A stretch of 64,000 bases of DNA from a bacterium (GTDB taxonomy: Bacteria > UBA4055): NCBI GenBank assembly GCA_029559475.1, contig JAKQBN010000049.1:34950-98949 (forward strand), in the 5' to 3' direction. Shown here in pieces: positions 35,018-43,528 of this stretch (position 1 is its first letter; every line of letters starts with the position of its first letter). Below the pieces are notes generated by a model. That model was not told the DNA's origin. It searched no databases and was given only the letters and a program-made list of their open reading frames with translations. The position numbers and the translations under genes are program-made.

Positions 35018-36541
35018 TTATCTTTTTAGACTGAAATCTTTTCTGTTCCTGTTATTTCTCCATCTTAGAATTCCGATAGTAGCCAGAAGTATAGGGATAA
35101 GAGCGATATTGAGCCATTTTATGATGGTTTTGCCTGTATCCTCCACTTTATCCAGAGGCCTTTGAGTTATGACTTTCGAGCGTATGCTTATCAGCGCTTC
35201 ATCGGCGGTCATCCAGTCAACAAGGTTTAAAAAGAGATTTATATTCTCCTGAGAACCGAATTTACCTTCGCTGAAAAACTCAGAATCTCCGCTAACTACT
35301 ATTCTTGTATCAGTTCCTTTGCTATCTGAATTATAAAAAGAAGAAAAAGATCCTGTAAGAAGCGCGATCACAGGAAGGCTCTTTTTATCAAAAACGTACT
35401 GATCTATGTCCCTGTCCGCCATTATGTTGTAAGTCCCTGACTGGGTGAAAGAATTTTCGGATGTTCTCGCTATTACCTTGAGATCAATGCCTTTTGATGA
35501 AGCGGCAGATGTATCGAGAGAGCTTGCAAAATACAGATCTACGGCTTCAAGTTTCTGAGTAACGGGGCTCGATCTGTCAAGACCCGTTATTCTCGGCAGG
35601 AAAGGATATTTAATCGGATTGGCAATAGTGAAAAATCCCTTCTGCTGTCTTACAGTCACTATTCCCGCTTCTTTATCCCCGATAAGATCAGTGTTCACTT
35701 TTACACCGTAATTCGACATCAGCGAATCAATATTAAGAGAAATATCCTGCGCGTTCTGGTTCTGAAGGCTTACCTGAACCTTATCAATGAAAAAAGCTGT
35801 TTTTCCGCCTGAAACTATATAATTATCTATGGCCTTGAGCGCATCATGCGTGAAATTCTCTTTAGGTCCTATGATCAAAAGAGAATTTATTCTCTCCGGT
35901 GTCAGACTGCCGTCAGCCTGAACTTCATCTACTACATACTGGGAAGAAAGCACCTGAACAGCCGTCTTTATCTCTTCAAAACTAACGCAGCCCGCACCGG
36001 ATAAAATACCGACGGTCGGAAGTTTGTCCGTTGTCAGCTTTTTGATCCTGCTGGAGATTTCGTATTCCATAACAGGAAGATCACCCTGCTGAATGAAAGG
36101 AATTATCTCTTTTTTATCTTCGTATAATATCACCATTCCCATAAATATACGTTTTATCTTGAACTCGTCCTTTTCGAGTATCTGCGCCTGAAGTGAAGGA
36201 AGCTGATATTCCATGATCTGTTTAGAAAATTCCTCGTTCGATGCGTCTATGAACTCGTAGTCAAGATTTCCGTTGGAATAAGCTTTATATTCATCCAGAT
36301 TGTCTTTTATAAGCGCAGGTATGGTTTTCATTTCGGGTGGCAGTTCGTTCGAAAAGAAGCATTTTACTATCACTTTATCATCAAGACCGGCAACTAAATT
36401 TTTACTTGCGTCCGACAGAGAATAAACATCTCCTTCCGTTAGATCTATCCTGAAGAAAAAGAATGCGGATATAATGTTTATCATCAGAGCGATAACGGCT
36501 ACATATATCAGGCTGAGATCATAATTGCTTTTTTTTCTCAT
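35018..36541 (-). CDS. GldG-like ABC-transport auxiliary protein
   Basis: A 507-residue protein with an N-terminal membrane helix (SLIYVAVIALMINIISAFFFF), a large extracytoplasmic domain and a C-terminal helix (WLNIALIPILLATIGILRWR). The motif VKCFFSNELPPEM and the IDNYIVSGGKTAFFID segment are typical of the ABC_transp_aux family that includes gliding protein GldG. The soluble part resembles an IFT52/GldG-type fold. It lies between an ABC-2 permease and DUF4340. Gliding cannot be assumed, since this cassette also occurs in non-gliding bacteria. Confidence 0.82.
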   Translation of the reverse strand: MRKKSNYDLSLIYVAVIALMINIISAFFFFRIDLTEGDVYSLSDASKNLVAGLDDKVIVKCFFSNELPPEMKTIPALIKDNLDEYKAYSNGNLDYEFIDASNEEFSKQIMEYQLPSLQAQILEKDEFKIKRIFMGMVILYEDKKEIIPFIQQGDLPVMEYEISSRIKKLTTDKLPTVGILSGAGCVSFEEIKTAVQVLSSQYVVDEVQADGSLTPERINSLLIIGPKENFTHDALKAIDNYIVSGGKTAFFIDKVQVSLQNQNAQDISLNIDSLMSNYGVKVNTDLIGDKEAGIVTVRQQKGFFTIANPIKYPFLPRITGLDRSSPVTQKLEAVDLYFASSLDTSAASSKGIDLKVIARTSENSFTQSGTYNIMADRDIDQYVFDKKSLPVIALLTGSFSSFYNSDSKGTDTRIVVSGDSEFFSEGKFGSQENINLFLNLVDWMTADEALISIRSKVITQRPLDKVEDTGKTIIKWLNIALIPILLATIGILRWRNNRNRKDFSLKR

Positions 36542-36563
36542 ATTTTATCCTCAAGAATGAATT

Positions 36564-37268
36564 TTACTTTTTTCTGCTTTCAAGCGATTTAGAGGCCGCG
36601 AAAAGAAATACGACCGTAATAGAAATAAAATAGACCAGATCCTTTGAGTCGATCACGCCTTTCAGCATGTTCTCATAATGAACAATTACACTGATGTACT
36701 CAAAAACTCCCGGAAAAGGAAGAAAGATAAGAAGGCTGTTGATCACGATAAGAATAAATAGAATGAAGAAACTTACTATAAAGGCTATGATCTGATTGTC
36801 GGTAACAGATGAAGTATATATTCCGATAGCCGTAAATGCCGCTCCTGTAAGAAAAAGTCCCGAATATCCGCAGAAAAGAACGCCCCAGTCGGGTTTTCCA
36901 AGAATGCCGATCGTCAGAACACCGGGAAATGTTAGAAGAACTGCCAGAACGAGAATTGCCATTGATCCGAGAAACTTTCCGAGTATTATGTCGGTGTCTT
37001 TTAACGGCAGAGTGGTCAGAAGCTCAATAGTTCCGCTTTTTTTCTCCTCGGCAACCATTTTCATAGTTAGAGCCGGAACGAAGAAAAGGAAAAGGAAGGG
37101 AATGATGTTAAAATTAGATCTCAATTCAGCCTGGCCTCCTTCAAGAAAAAGTGTATTGGTGAAAAACCATCCTGTAAGTGCAAGGAAAAGAATAAGTATT
37201 ATGTAGGCTGCGGGCGAAGCGAAGTAAGATCTCGTCTCTTTGATAGATATGTTAATAATATTTCTCAT
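36564..37268 (-). CDS. ABC-2 type permease (GldF-like)
   Basis: A 234-residue membrane protein with about six hydrophobic segments. It begins with INISIKETRSYFASPAAYI, and the cytoplasmic EEKKSGTIELLTTLPLKDTDIILGK motif (landmark EEKKSGTIELL) is the ABC-2 permease coupling region. It pairs with the ATPase gene 11 bases upstream and resembles GldF. The cargo is unknown. Confidence 0.87.
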   Translation of the reverse strand: MRNIINISIKETRSYFASPAAYIILILFLALTGWFFTNTLFLEGGQAELRSNFNIIPFLFLFFVPALTMKMVAEEKKSGTIELLTTLPLKDTDIILGKFLGSMAILVLAVLLTFPGVLTIGILGKPDWGVLFCGYSGLFLTGAAFTAIGIYTSSVTDNQIIAFIVSFFILFILIVINSLLIFLPFPGVFEYISVIVHYENMLKGVIDSKDLVYFISITVVFLFAASKSLESRKK

Positions 37269-37279
37269 GTTATTTCTCC

Positions 37280-38203
37280 TTAAAGCGTTAATTCTCTGAA
37301 AACTTTTTCCAATGAATCTTTTTCAAGCTTCATTTCTACTATTTTTGCGTTAAGTCTGACGCATTCGTCGAAGATCCTGTCTCTGATATCCGAGTCTTTA
37401 TCGAACTTAATAGAGTAAGAGAATAATCCGCCAACGGATGATTTTCTTTCGGCTTCGATAACGCTATAGATCGATTTAAGATCATGCAGAATATCGTCAT
37501 GAGCTTTAACGGTAAGTGAAAGTTCTTTCGAGCCGGATGAAGAGCCGCTCATCGATTCGGGATCCCCGTCACCGACGATCTCGCCTTTATTAATGATGAT
37601 CGCCCTGTCACAGACCGCCTGTACCTCCTGAAGTATGTGACTGGAGAAAAGCATGGTTTTCATTTTGCCGAGTTGTTTTATAAGCTCACGTACTTCAAGT
37701 ATCTGGTTAGGGTCCAGACCGGATGTCGGCTCGTCGAGAATAAGAATTTCGGGATCATGAATTAGGGCCTGGGCGAGACCGACCCTCTGCCTGTAGCCTT
37801 TCGAAAGAGCGTCGATCCGCTTGTAAGCTACCGATCTTATATCGCACTCGTCGGATACTTTCTGAATACGGTCCATTATCTTTTCCTTCGGAATGTTCCT
37901 CACAGAAGCGATAAATTTAAGATAATCAAGAACCGTCAGATCGGAGTATAAAGGCGCGTTCTCGGGAAGGTACCCTATCATCTCCCGGATCTTAAGGCTC
38001 TGATTGTAAATGTCGAAATTGTCCACGATGACTTCGCCGGAAGTCGGATACATGTAGCATGTTATGATCTTTAGAAGGGTGGTTTTTCCGGCACCGTTAG
38101 GACCGAGGATACCGGTTATTTCCCCTTTGTTGATCACGGCGCTGAAATCCTTCAGGGCTGTTACGTGCCCGTAGTTCTTTGAGACGTTCTTGATTGTGAT
38201 CAT
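37280..38203 (-). CDS. ABC transporter ATP-binding protein (GldA-like)
   Basis: A 307-residue ATPase with Walker A GPNGAGKTTLLK, Q-loop in YLPENAPLYSDLT, signature LSKGYRQRVGLAQAL, Walker B EILILDEPTSGLD and the H-loop SSH. The sequence after residue 215 is an extra regulatory domain common in ABC-2 drug/gliding-type ATPases. It is first in the operon and should drive the adjacent permease. An inverted repeat ACCCCA / TGGGGT lies 43-70 bases upstream of its start. Confidence 0.92.
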   Translation of the reverse strand: MITIKNVSKNYGHVTALKDFSAVINKGEITGILGPNGAGKTTLLKIITCYMYPTSGEVIVDNFDIYNQSLKIREMIGYLPENAPLYSDLTVLDYLKFIASVRNIPKEKIMDRIQKVSDECDIRSVAYKRIDALSKGYRQRVGLAQALIHDPEILILDEPTSGLDPNQILEVRELIKQLGKMKTMLFSSHILQEVQAVCDRAIIINKGEIVGDGDPESMSGSSSGSKELSLTVKAHDDILHDLKSIYSVIEAERKSSVGGLFSYSIKFDKDSDIRDRIFDECVRLNAKIVEMKLEKDSLEKVFRELTL

Positions 38204-38245
38204 AGTCCTTTCCTGTAATTATTTGACATTTGAATTACTCTTCAG

Positions 38246-38273
38246 ACCCCAAATTTAACATATATGCTGGGGT
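38246..38273. repeat. Inverted repeat upstream of the ABC operon
   Basis: ACCCCA (38246-38251) and TGGGGT (38268-38273) with 16 AT-rich bases between. It lies where an operator for the minus-strand ABC operon would be expected. It is not followed by a T-run, so a terminator is less likely. Confidence 0.4.
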
Positions 38274-38336
38274 TTGAAAAGTTATTTTTGCACTTTTACT
38301 GAACAATTTCATTTTTGTTCTGTTAAATCAATTTGA

Positions 38337-38365
38337 TTGACAAAAGTTTCTAAATTATATATAAT
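38337..38365 (+). promoter_or_regulatory. Consensus promoter for lepB
   Basis: TTGACA (38337-38342), 17 bases, TATAAT (38360-38365): an exact match to the housekeeping consensus, 31 bases before the lepB start. Confidence 0.88.
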
Positions 38366-38396
38366 TCGACGCAATTAATTCAGGGTCAAAGAAAGA

Positions 38397-39152
38397 ATGA
38401 AAGAAGAAAATAAAGATACGAAAATAAAACATGCAGTAAAATCTATCGCAGTTCTGATAATAACTCTTTATCTGATAATGTCATTTATAGTATCGGCATA
38501 CAGGATACCTACAGGTTCGATGGAGAGAACTTTGAGAGTAGGAGACATGCTGCTTGTGAACAAATTCATATACGGGTTCAGATCTCCGGACTGGTTCGGA
38601 ATACCCTTCACAGAATTCGGCTTCGATATACCCTATTTCAAAACACCGCTTTTTAAAAGCATAAAACAGGGCGATGTAGTTGTTTTCAAACATTTCGACG
38701 AACAGATGAACCAGTGGCTTTATTACGTAAAAAGATGTGTTGCTCTTCCGGGTCAGACAGTCGAAGTTGTAGATAAAGAACTTTTTGTTGACGGAAAAAA
38801 GTTCAGCGAATTTTACGATACTGTCGAAATCGATCATGGCACAGAAGACCTCAAAGCTAAAGCAAGATTTGTTGATATGAATATTTATCCGAAAGGTGCA
38901 GTTCAAAACGGAATTTTCAAAGGTCTAGGCAACAGGGATAATTTCGGGCCTCTTACAGTTCCCGAAGGATCATATTTTATGATGGGCGACAACAGGGACA
39001 ACAGCTACGACAGCCGTTACTGGGGATTTGTAACTGAAGATTTTATCGTCGGTAAACCGATAATGGTCTATTTCTCATTCGATTCAGAATATCCGCTCAC
39101 AAAATTATGGAAAGCTATTCGCTGGGACAGAATAGGGTATTTTATACAGTAA
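38397..39152 (+). CDS. lepB: Signal peptidase I
   Basis: A 251-residue inner-membrane protease that removes signal peptides during export. One N-terminal membrane helix (AVLIITLYLIMSFIV) precedes the catalytic Ser41 in PTGSMERTL. The general base Lys112 is in YYVKRCVALPGQ, and box E is MGDNRDNSYDSRYWG. All catalytic boxes are intact. The strong promoter suggests high constitutive expression. Confidence 0.95.
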   Translation: MKEENKDTKIKHAVKSIAVLIITLYLIMSFIVSAYRIPTGSMERTLRVGDMLLVNKFIYGFRSPDWFGIPFTEFGFDIPYFKTPLFKSIKQGDVVVFKHFDEQMNQWLYYVKRCVALPGQTVEVVDKELFVDGKKFSEFYDTVEIDHGTEDLKAKARFVDMNIYPKGAVQNGIFKGLGNRDNFGPLTVPEGSYFMMGDNRDNSYDSRYWGFVTEDFIVGKPIMVYFSFDSEYPLTKLWKAIRWDRIGYFIQ

Positions 39153-39170
39153 ATCTTTTTAATAAAACAG

Positions 39171-39199
39171 TTGCAATTATAATTTCAGATAATTATATT
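39171..39199 (+). promoter_or_regulatory. Promoter for rplM-rpsI
   Basis: TTGCAA (39171-39176), 17 bases, TATATT (39194-39199). It leaves a leader of about 138 bases before rplM. Confidence 0.65.
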
Positions 39200-39200
39200 T

Positions 39201-39275
39201 GGTTTCGCGTGTGAAGACGGTTGATTTTCAGGCACAAACCGAGGTCAATTATGATATTCATCCGTGTCTTTTTTG
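39201..39275 (+). promoter_or_regulatory. Possible attenuator leader of rplM-rpsI
   Basis: Two foldings exclude each other. Fold A pairs GGTTT (39201-39205) with AAACC (39236-39240), plus GTG (39209-39211) with CAC (39233-39235). Fold B pairs AAGACGG (39214-39220) with CCG and GTCTT (39262-39270) and is followed by TTTTTT, like a terminator. Ribosomal protein operons are often autoregulated through such leaders. Pairings were found by eye. Confidence 0.45.
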
Positions 39276-39343
39276 TTTAAAATTCAGAAAAGACGAAATG
39301 GGAGAGACGAAAACTAATTAAAATAGACAGAACAGGAGAAACA

Positions 39344-39775
39344 ATGAAAACAATCAGCGCAAAGCACAGCGATATAGACAGAAAATGGCTAATCGTAGAT
39401 GCTGAAGGCAAAACACTCGGAAGAGTCGCTACCGAAATAGCCTACAGGCTTATGGGAAAGCATAAACCGCTCTACACTCCCCATATAGACCTCGGAGATT
39501 TCGTCATCGTAGTAAACGCGGAGAAAATAGTCCTCACAGGGAACAAAGAGACCGCGAAGACATATTTCTCATACTCCGGATATCCGGGTGGAGATAAGTT
39601 CACAAGCGTGGAAACGATGAGGGAAAAACATCCCGACAGAATTATTACATTCGCAGTCAGCGGAATGCTCCCGAAGAACAAGATGCGCGACAGAAGGCTG
39701 ACCAGACTGAAAGTTTATGCGGGACCGGATCATCCTCACGCAGCACAGCAACCTGAAGTGTTAGTTTTTAAATAA
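39344..39775 (+). CDS. rplM: 50S ribosomal protein L13
   Basis: A 143-residue uL13. Conserved parts: KWLIVDAEGKTLGRVATEIA, then YTPHIDLGDFVIVVNAEKI, and the C-terminal MLPKNKMRDRRLTRLKVYAG. Standard length. AGGAG lies 8 bases before the ATG. It pairs with rpsI 22 bases later, the usual bacterial arrangement. Confidence 0.97.
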   Translation: MKTISAKHSDIDRKWLIVDAEGKTLGRVATEIAYRLMGKHKPLYTPHIDLGDFVIVVNAEKIVLTGNKETAKTYFSYSGYPGGDKFTSVETMREKHPDRIITFAVSGMLPKNKMRDRRLTRLKVYAGPDHPHAAQQPEVLVFK

Positions 39776-39797
39776 TAAATATAAGGAAATCACATAA

Positions 39798-40199
39798 ATG
39801 AAAGCAAATGCGCACGGATTTATTACTGCTGTAGGAAGAAGAAAAACTGCCACAGCCAGAGTAAGAATAAAAGCAGGATCAGGAAAGATCACGGTAAACA
39901 ATTCGGTAAGTCTGGATTATTTTAAGAAAAAGATCCTACAGATGGACCTAGAACAGCCTCTCGATATAACAGGCAATACGGGAAAATTCGATGTTTTCGT
40001 TAACGTAAGAGGAGGCGGACTTTCCGGACAGGCAGGAGCTGTTAGGCTAGGGATCTCCAGAGCTCTCGTTAATTACGATGAGACTTTAAAAAGTTCTCTG
40101 AGAACCGCAGGAATGCTGACAAGGGATTCCAGACAGAAAGAAAGAAAGAAATACGGACTTATGAAAGCAAGAAGAAGATACCAGTTCTCTAAAAGGTAA
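39798..40199 (+). CDS. rpsI: 30S ribosomal protein S9
   Basis: A 133-residue uS9. It has [15 protein letters not shown] near the N terminus and ends in the family's basic tail [18 protein letters not shown], which reaches the P site. Co-transcribed with rplM. The stop codon is followed by a structured spacer before rpsB. Confidence 0.97.
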   Translation: MKANAHGFITAVGRRKTATARVRIKAGSGKITVNNSVSLDYFKKKILQMDLEQPLDITGNTGKFDVFVNVRGGGLSGQAGAVRLGISRALVNYDETLKSSLRTAGMLTRDSRQKERKKYGLMKARRRYQFSKR

Positions 40200-40221
40200 T
40201 TTCTTCTATTATAAAATAAAA

Positions 40222-40334
40222 GTATTCCGCGATCTTCTGCCGGGGTGCGCAGCTTAATGCGTGTCGGTAAAAGAGATGAACGGAATACGGATAATCCGGA
40301 CAAAAAGCCCGGATGGCGCTCGTAAGATAGCGTT
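40222..40334 (+). promoter_or_regulatory. Structured RNA leader upstream of rpsB
   Basis: Three consecutive hairpins. (1) GTATTCCG (40222-40229) with CGGAATAC (40281-40288), enclosing GCCG/CGGT and TGCGCA/TGCGTG arms. (2) TCCGG (40295-40299) with CCGGA (40309-40313). (3) GGCGCT (40315-40320) with AGCGTT (40329-40334). The ribosome-binding site AAAGGAG follows. No T-run follows the hairpins, so translation control by S2 is more likely than termination. Confidence 0.6.
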
Positions 40335-40355
40335 AAAACCCCAAAAGGAGACAAA

Positions 40356-41177
40356 ATGCCGAGAGTAACAACACACCAGCTTCTTTTAGCAGGATCCCAT
40401 TTCGGGCACCTGTCAAAAAGATGGAACCCCAAGATGAGACCTTACATCTTTACAAAAAAGAAAGGAATTCATCTTATCGACCTTAACAAAACCGTAGAAA
40501 AAGTCGACGAAGCCTGTGATGCAGTCATGAAGATAGTGGCTAAAAGGGGAAAGATCCTTTTCGTAGGAACAAAACCTCAGGCCAAAGACCTTCTAAAAGA
40601 AGAAGCGATCAGATGCCAAATGAACTATGTAACCGAAAGATGGCTTGGCGGATTTTTAACTAATTTCCAGACGATCAGGAATTCCATCAGAACGCTTGAA
40701 GAACTAGAGAGAAAAGCTGTTGACGGTACATATCAGAAGATCACGAAAAAAGAAAAGATCATGATCGAGAAAGAAAAAGCCAAGCTCAACAAGGTACTCG
40801 AAGGCGTCAGGACAATGAAAGTTGTTCCCAATGCGATCTTCGTTGTCGATACGATCAAAGAAACAATTGCGATAAAAGAAGCGAAAAAACTCAACATTCC
40901 CGTTTTTGCTATCTGCGACACGAACTCGGATACAGACGATATTGATTATGTGATCCCGGCAAACGATGATGCTTTCAAATCAATCGGCCTTATCACAAAA
41001 GTATTCAGCGACGCTATACTTGAAGCAAGCCAGGTCGCCAACATAAAAAGCGCTGATGAAGGCAGACCGGTACAGGAAACGGCGGTTTCAGATTCAGATA
41101 AGAAAAGAGCGCCGAAAAGACCTTTAAGAAAACCCGTCAGGAACGAGGAAGAAAAAGAAGAAACAACAGAGAACTAA
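40356..41177 (+). CDS. rpsB: 30S ribosomal protein S2
   Basis: A 273-residue uS2. Family motifs: LLLAGSHFGHLSKRWNPKMR at the N terminus, FVGTKPQAKDLL, NYVTERWLGGFLTN, and AICDTNSDTDDIDYVIPAND. The C terminus extends about 40 residues beyond the core with a charged tail (PKRPLRKPVRNEEEKEE). It is followed by tsf, the usual pair. Confidence 0.97.
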   Translation: MPRVTTHQLLLAGSHFGHLSKRWNPKMRPYIFTKKKGIHLIDLNKTVEKVDEACDAVMKIVAKRGKILFVGTKPQAKDLLKEEAIRCQMNYVTERWLGGFLTNFQTIRNSIRTLEELERKAVDGTYQKITKKEKIMIEKEKAKLNKVLEGVRTMKVVPNAIFVVDTIKETIAIKEAKKLNIPVFAICDTNSDTDDIDYVIPANDDAFKSIGLITKVFSDAILEASQVANIKSADEGRPVQETAVSDSDKKRAPKRPLRKPVRNEEEKEETTEN

Positions 41178-41200
41178 ACAAAACATATCGGAGACAGATT

Positions 41201-42055
41201 ATGGCAGAAATAACAGCAAAAATGGTAGCGGACCTCAGAAAATCGACCGGATCCCCGATGATGGACTGTAAAAAAGCTCTGGCGGAATCCAACGGTGATT
41301 TTGACGAAGCAGTTAAGATATTAAGAGAAAAAGGAATGGCCAAAGCGGCTAAAAGGATCGGTAACGAGACCAATCACGGAAGGATATTCTGCAGAATTTC
41401 GGAAGATAATAAGACAGCTTCAATGCTCAAATTAACATGCGAAACTGAACCTGTGAGAGCTACTCAGGAATTCATCAGTTTCGGCGAAAAAATGTCAGCG
41501 ATCGCATTCAGCGGAGATTTTGCTAAGTTTGAAAGCGAAGAGATAAATACGGAGCTTACTGAATTAAGAGCAAAGCTCGGCGAAAATATTACGATCATCG
41601 AATATGAAAGATTCGAAGGCGATGTGGTTTCTTATTATATACATTCTAATCTTAAAGTCGGTGTTCTGATAAAGCTTTCTCTTAGCGACAAAGCAAAAGC
41701 ATCGAGCAATTCAGTTATAGAGCTTGCAAAGAACCTCACGCTTCAGATAGCTTCTCTATCACCCAAATCGGTATCATCAGACGATCTTGATCCCGAATTC
41801 GTAAAGGGCGAGCTCGAAATTATAAAGGCGCAGCTTAAAGAAGATCCTAAGAACGCTAACAAGCCCGACAATATTCTTGAGAAGATAGTTGAAGGCAGAA
41901 AAGGAAAAATATTCGCGGAGTCATGCCTGTTGGAACAGGAATATGTAAAAGAAAAAATGTTCGTAAAAGAACTGATCGCATCTGTCGAAAAACAGGAAGG
42001 CGTTCAGATCAAAGTTGACAAATTCGTCCGTTTCCAGATAGGAGCTCAGCAGTAA
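41201..42055 (+). CDS. tsf: Elongation factor Ts
   Basis: A 284-residue guanine-nucleotide exchange factor for EF-Tu. It has the N-terminal UBA-like domain VADLRKSTGSPMMDCKKAL, the EAVKILREKGMAKAAKR segment and the dimerisation core through residue 280. Co-transcribed with rpsB, and a strong terminator follows the gene. Confidence 0.97.
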   Translation: MAEITAKMVADLRKSTGSPMMDCKKALAESNGDFDEAVKILREKGMAKAAKRIGNETNHGRIFCRISEDNKTASMLKLTCETEPVRATQEFISFGEKMSAIAFSGDFAKFESEEINTELTELRAKLGENITIIEYERFEGDVVSYYIHSNLKVGVLIKLSLSDKAKASSNSVIELAKNLTLQIASLSPKSVSSDDLDPEFVKGELEIIKAQLKEDPKNANKPDNILEKIVEGRKGKIFAESCLLEQEYVKEKMFVKELIASVEKQEGVQIKVDKFVRFQIGAQQ

Positions 42056-42065
42056 AATGATCATT

Positions 42066-42096
42066 AAGGCTTTGTTAATTCAAAGCCTTTTTTTTA
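42066..42096 (+). terminator. Terminator between tsf and pyrH
   Basis: Stem AAGGCTTTG / CAAAGCCTT with loop TTAATT and eight Ts after it. It separates pyrH from the rpsB-tsf unit, at least partly. Confidence 0.88.
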
Positions 42097-42121
42097 ACTA
42101 CATAAACGGGTGAGGCTTATA

Positions 42122-42835
42122 ATGGAACAGACTAAATATAAAAGGATCCTTTTAAAACTTTCGGGAGAGGCTCTAGTAGGTGGCCAGGGATACGGTATCG
42201 ACCCTGAAGTAGTCAAATATACTGCGAAAGAAGTTAAAGAGATACATGATCTTGGTGTTGAGACGGGAATAGTGATCGGCGGCGGAAATATATTCAGAGG
42301 CCTTTCAGCTCATGCGAAGAACATGGACAGGATCGAAGCTGACTATATGGGAATGCTTGCAACAGTGATCAATTCTATAGCTTTAAAGAACGCCTTGAAT
42401 TTGGAAGGACTGGAGGCTGTAGTTCAAAGCGCGATCCCGATGTCTCAGGTAACAGAACCTGTGATAATCAGTAAAGCGCTGAATCATTTTAAAAAGGGAA
42501 GAATCGTGATCTTTGCCGGCGGTACAGGCAATCCTTACTTTACTACCGATACTGCAGCGGCTTTAAGAGCCGGAGAGATAAAAGCCGACATCATCATAAA
42601 AGCTACAAAAGTAGATGGTGTTTACGATTCCGATCCTGTTAAAAATCCCGCAGCAGTTAAATTTGATAAAATATCATATATTGATGTATTAAATAAAAAT
42701 CTTAGAGTGCTTGATACTACTGCCATCAGTTTCTGCATGGAAAATAAACTGAAGATCGGCGTATGCAACCTTTTAAAGAAGGGATATCTTATGAAATTCT
42801 TGTCCGGAGAGCAGATCGGGTCGATAGTAGAATAG
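42122..42835 (+). CDS. pyrH: UMP kinase
   Basis: A 237-residue uridylate kinase of the amino-acid-kinase fold: KRILLKLSGEALVG, IVIGGGNIFRG, then AGGTGNPYFTTDTAAALRA and ATKVDGVYDSDP. It converts UMP to UDP. The start ATG at 42122 has GGTGAGG about 7 bases upstream; the GTG at 42110 lies inside that site and is rejected. No frr gene follows, although pyrH-frr is a common order. It ends at a terminator. Confidence 0.95.
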   Translation: MEQTKYKRILLKLSGEALVGGQGYGIDPEVVKYTAKEVKEIHDLGVETGIVIGGGNIFRGLSAHAKNMDRIEADYMGMLATVINSIALKNALNLEGLEAVVQSAIPMSQVTEPVIISKALNHFKKGRIVIFAGGTGNPYFTTDTAAALRAGEIKADIIIKATKVDGVYDSDPVKNPAAVKFDKISYIDVLNKNLRVLDTTAISFCMENKLKIGVCNLLKKGYLMKFLSGEQIGSIVE

Positions 42836-42857
42836 AATAAAGTTTAATATTTTTACC

Positions 42858-42881
42858 AAGCCGTCATCCGACGGCTTTTTT
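42858..42881 (+). terminator. Terminator after pyrH
   Basis: Stem AAGCCGTC / GACGGCTT with loop ATCC, then a T-run. It marks the boundary to the dcw cluster. Confidence 0.88.
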
Positions 42882-42908
42882 AATTAAAGAAAAAAAAATA
42901 AATTTATC

Positions 42909-42935
42909 TTGACAAGAGATGATTAATGTTATAAT
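42909..42935 (+). promoter_or_regulatory. Promoter for the dcw cluster
   Basis: TTGACA (42909-42914) and TATAAT (42930-42935) with 15 bases between, shorter than the 17 seen at the other promoters in the window. Both hexamers are perfect. Confidence 0.6.
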
Positions 42936-42974
42936 TTTACTACGTGTGTATGAAAATGTATAAAAGTGGGGAAA

Positions 42975-43448
42975 ATGAGTTTCTTTTCCGGTAAATACAA
43001 GTACTCGGTGGATGAAAAGAACCGCATAAACTTCAAGAAATTTCTAAACAGAGTAGATGAGGATGATAAAAAAAGCGGGATCTTTCATCTGTTGAAACAA
43101 ACAGTGAACGTTCTCGGTACTAACGAATCATATCCCGTCTTCTATATTTTTACGGAAAAGACCTGGAAAGAATTTTACTCCGGACTTGAAGAAACAAGAG
43201 AGCCGGAAGAACTGTCGGCATTCAACACCCAGTTTTGCGACGAGGCGACACTTGACAATATGGAAAGAATAACGTTCCCGAAAGAATTTCTAGGCTATAT
43301 AAAATCGAGCAAAAACCTTTTTCTGCAGGGATTCGGCGATAAGCTTCAGGTATGGTCTCTCGAGAATTTCGAAGGCTACAGCAGAAAACTGACTGAAAGC
43401 GCTCCGATGAAAGATTTCTATAACATACTGAGCAAGAAAAAGAAATAG
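42975..43448 (+). CDS. mraZ: MraZ-like transcriptional regulator
   Basis: About 157 residues. The opening SFFSGKYKYSVDEKNRINFK matches the MraZ start (MFxGxYxxxxDxKGRxxxP). A second AbrB-like half includes NMERITFPKEFLGYIK. MraZ is the DNA-binding regulator at the head of the dcw cluster and often represses its own promoter. The ATG at 42975 is chosen to match the family; the GTG at 42966 is an alternative. Both the GRxxxP site and some core residues are divergent (NRINFKKF). Confidence 0.83.
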   Translation: MSFFSGKYKYSVDEKNRINFKKFLNRVDEDDKKSGIFHLLKQTVNVLGTNESYPVFYIFTEKTWKEFYSGLEETREPEELSAFNTQFCDEATLDNMERITFPKEFLGYIKSSKNLFLQGFGDKLQVWSLENFEGYSRKLTESAPMKDFYNILSKKKK

Positions 43449-43483
43449 ATTAATAGATCATTAACATAAACAAAGAACCTCTT

Positions 43484-43505
43484 CCGCTACTTCGGTAGCG
43501 GTTTT
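43484..43505 (+). terminator. UUCG hairpin between mraZ and rsmH
   Basis: Stem CCGCTAC / GTAGCGG with a TTCG tetraloop, followed by TTTTGTATTT. Given its place inside the cluster, it may attenuate rather than end transcription. Confidence 0.7.
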
Positions 43506-43528
43506 GTATTTAAAAGGAAATAATATAA

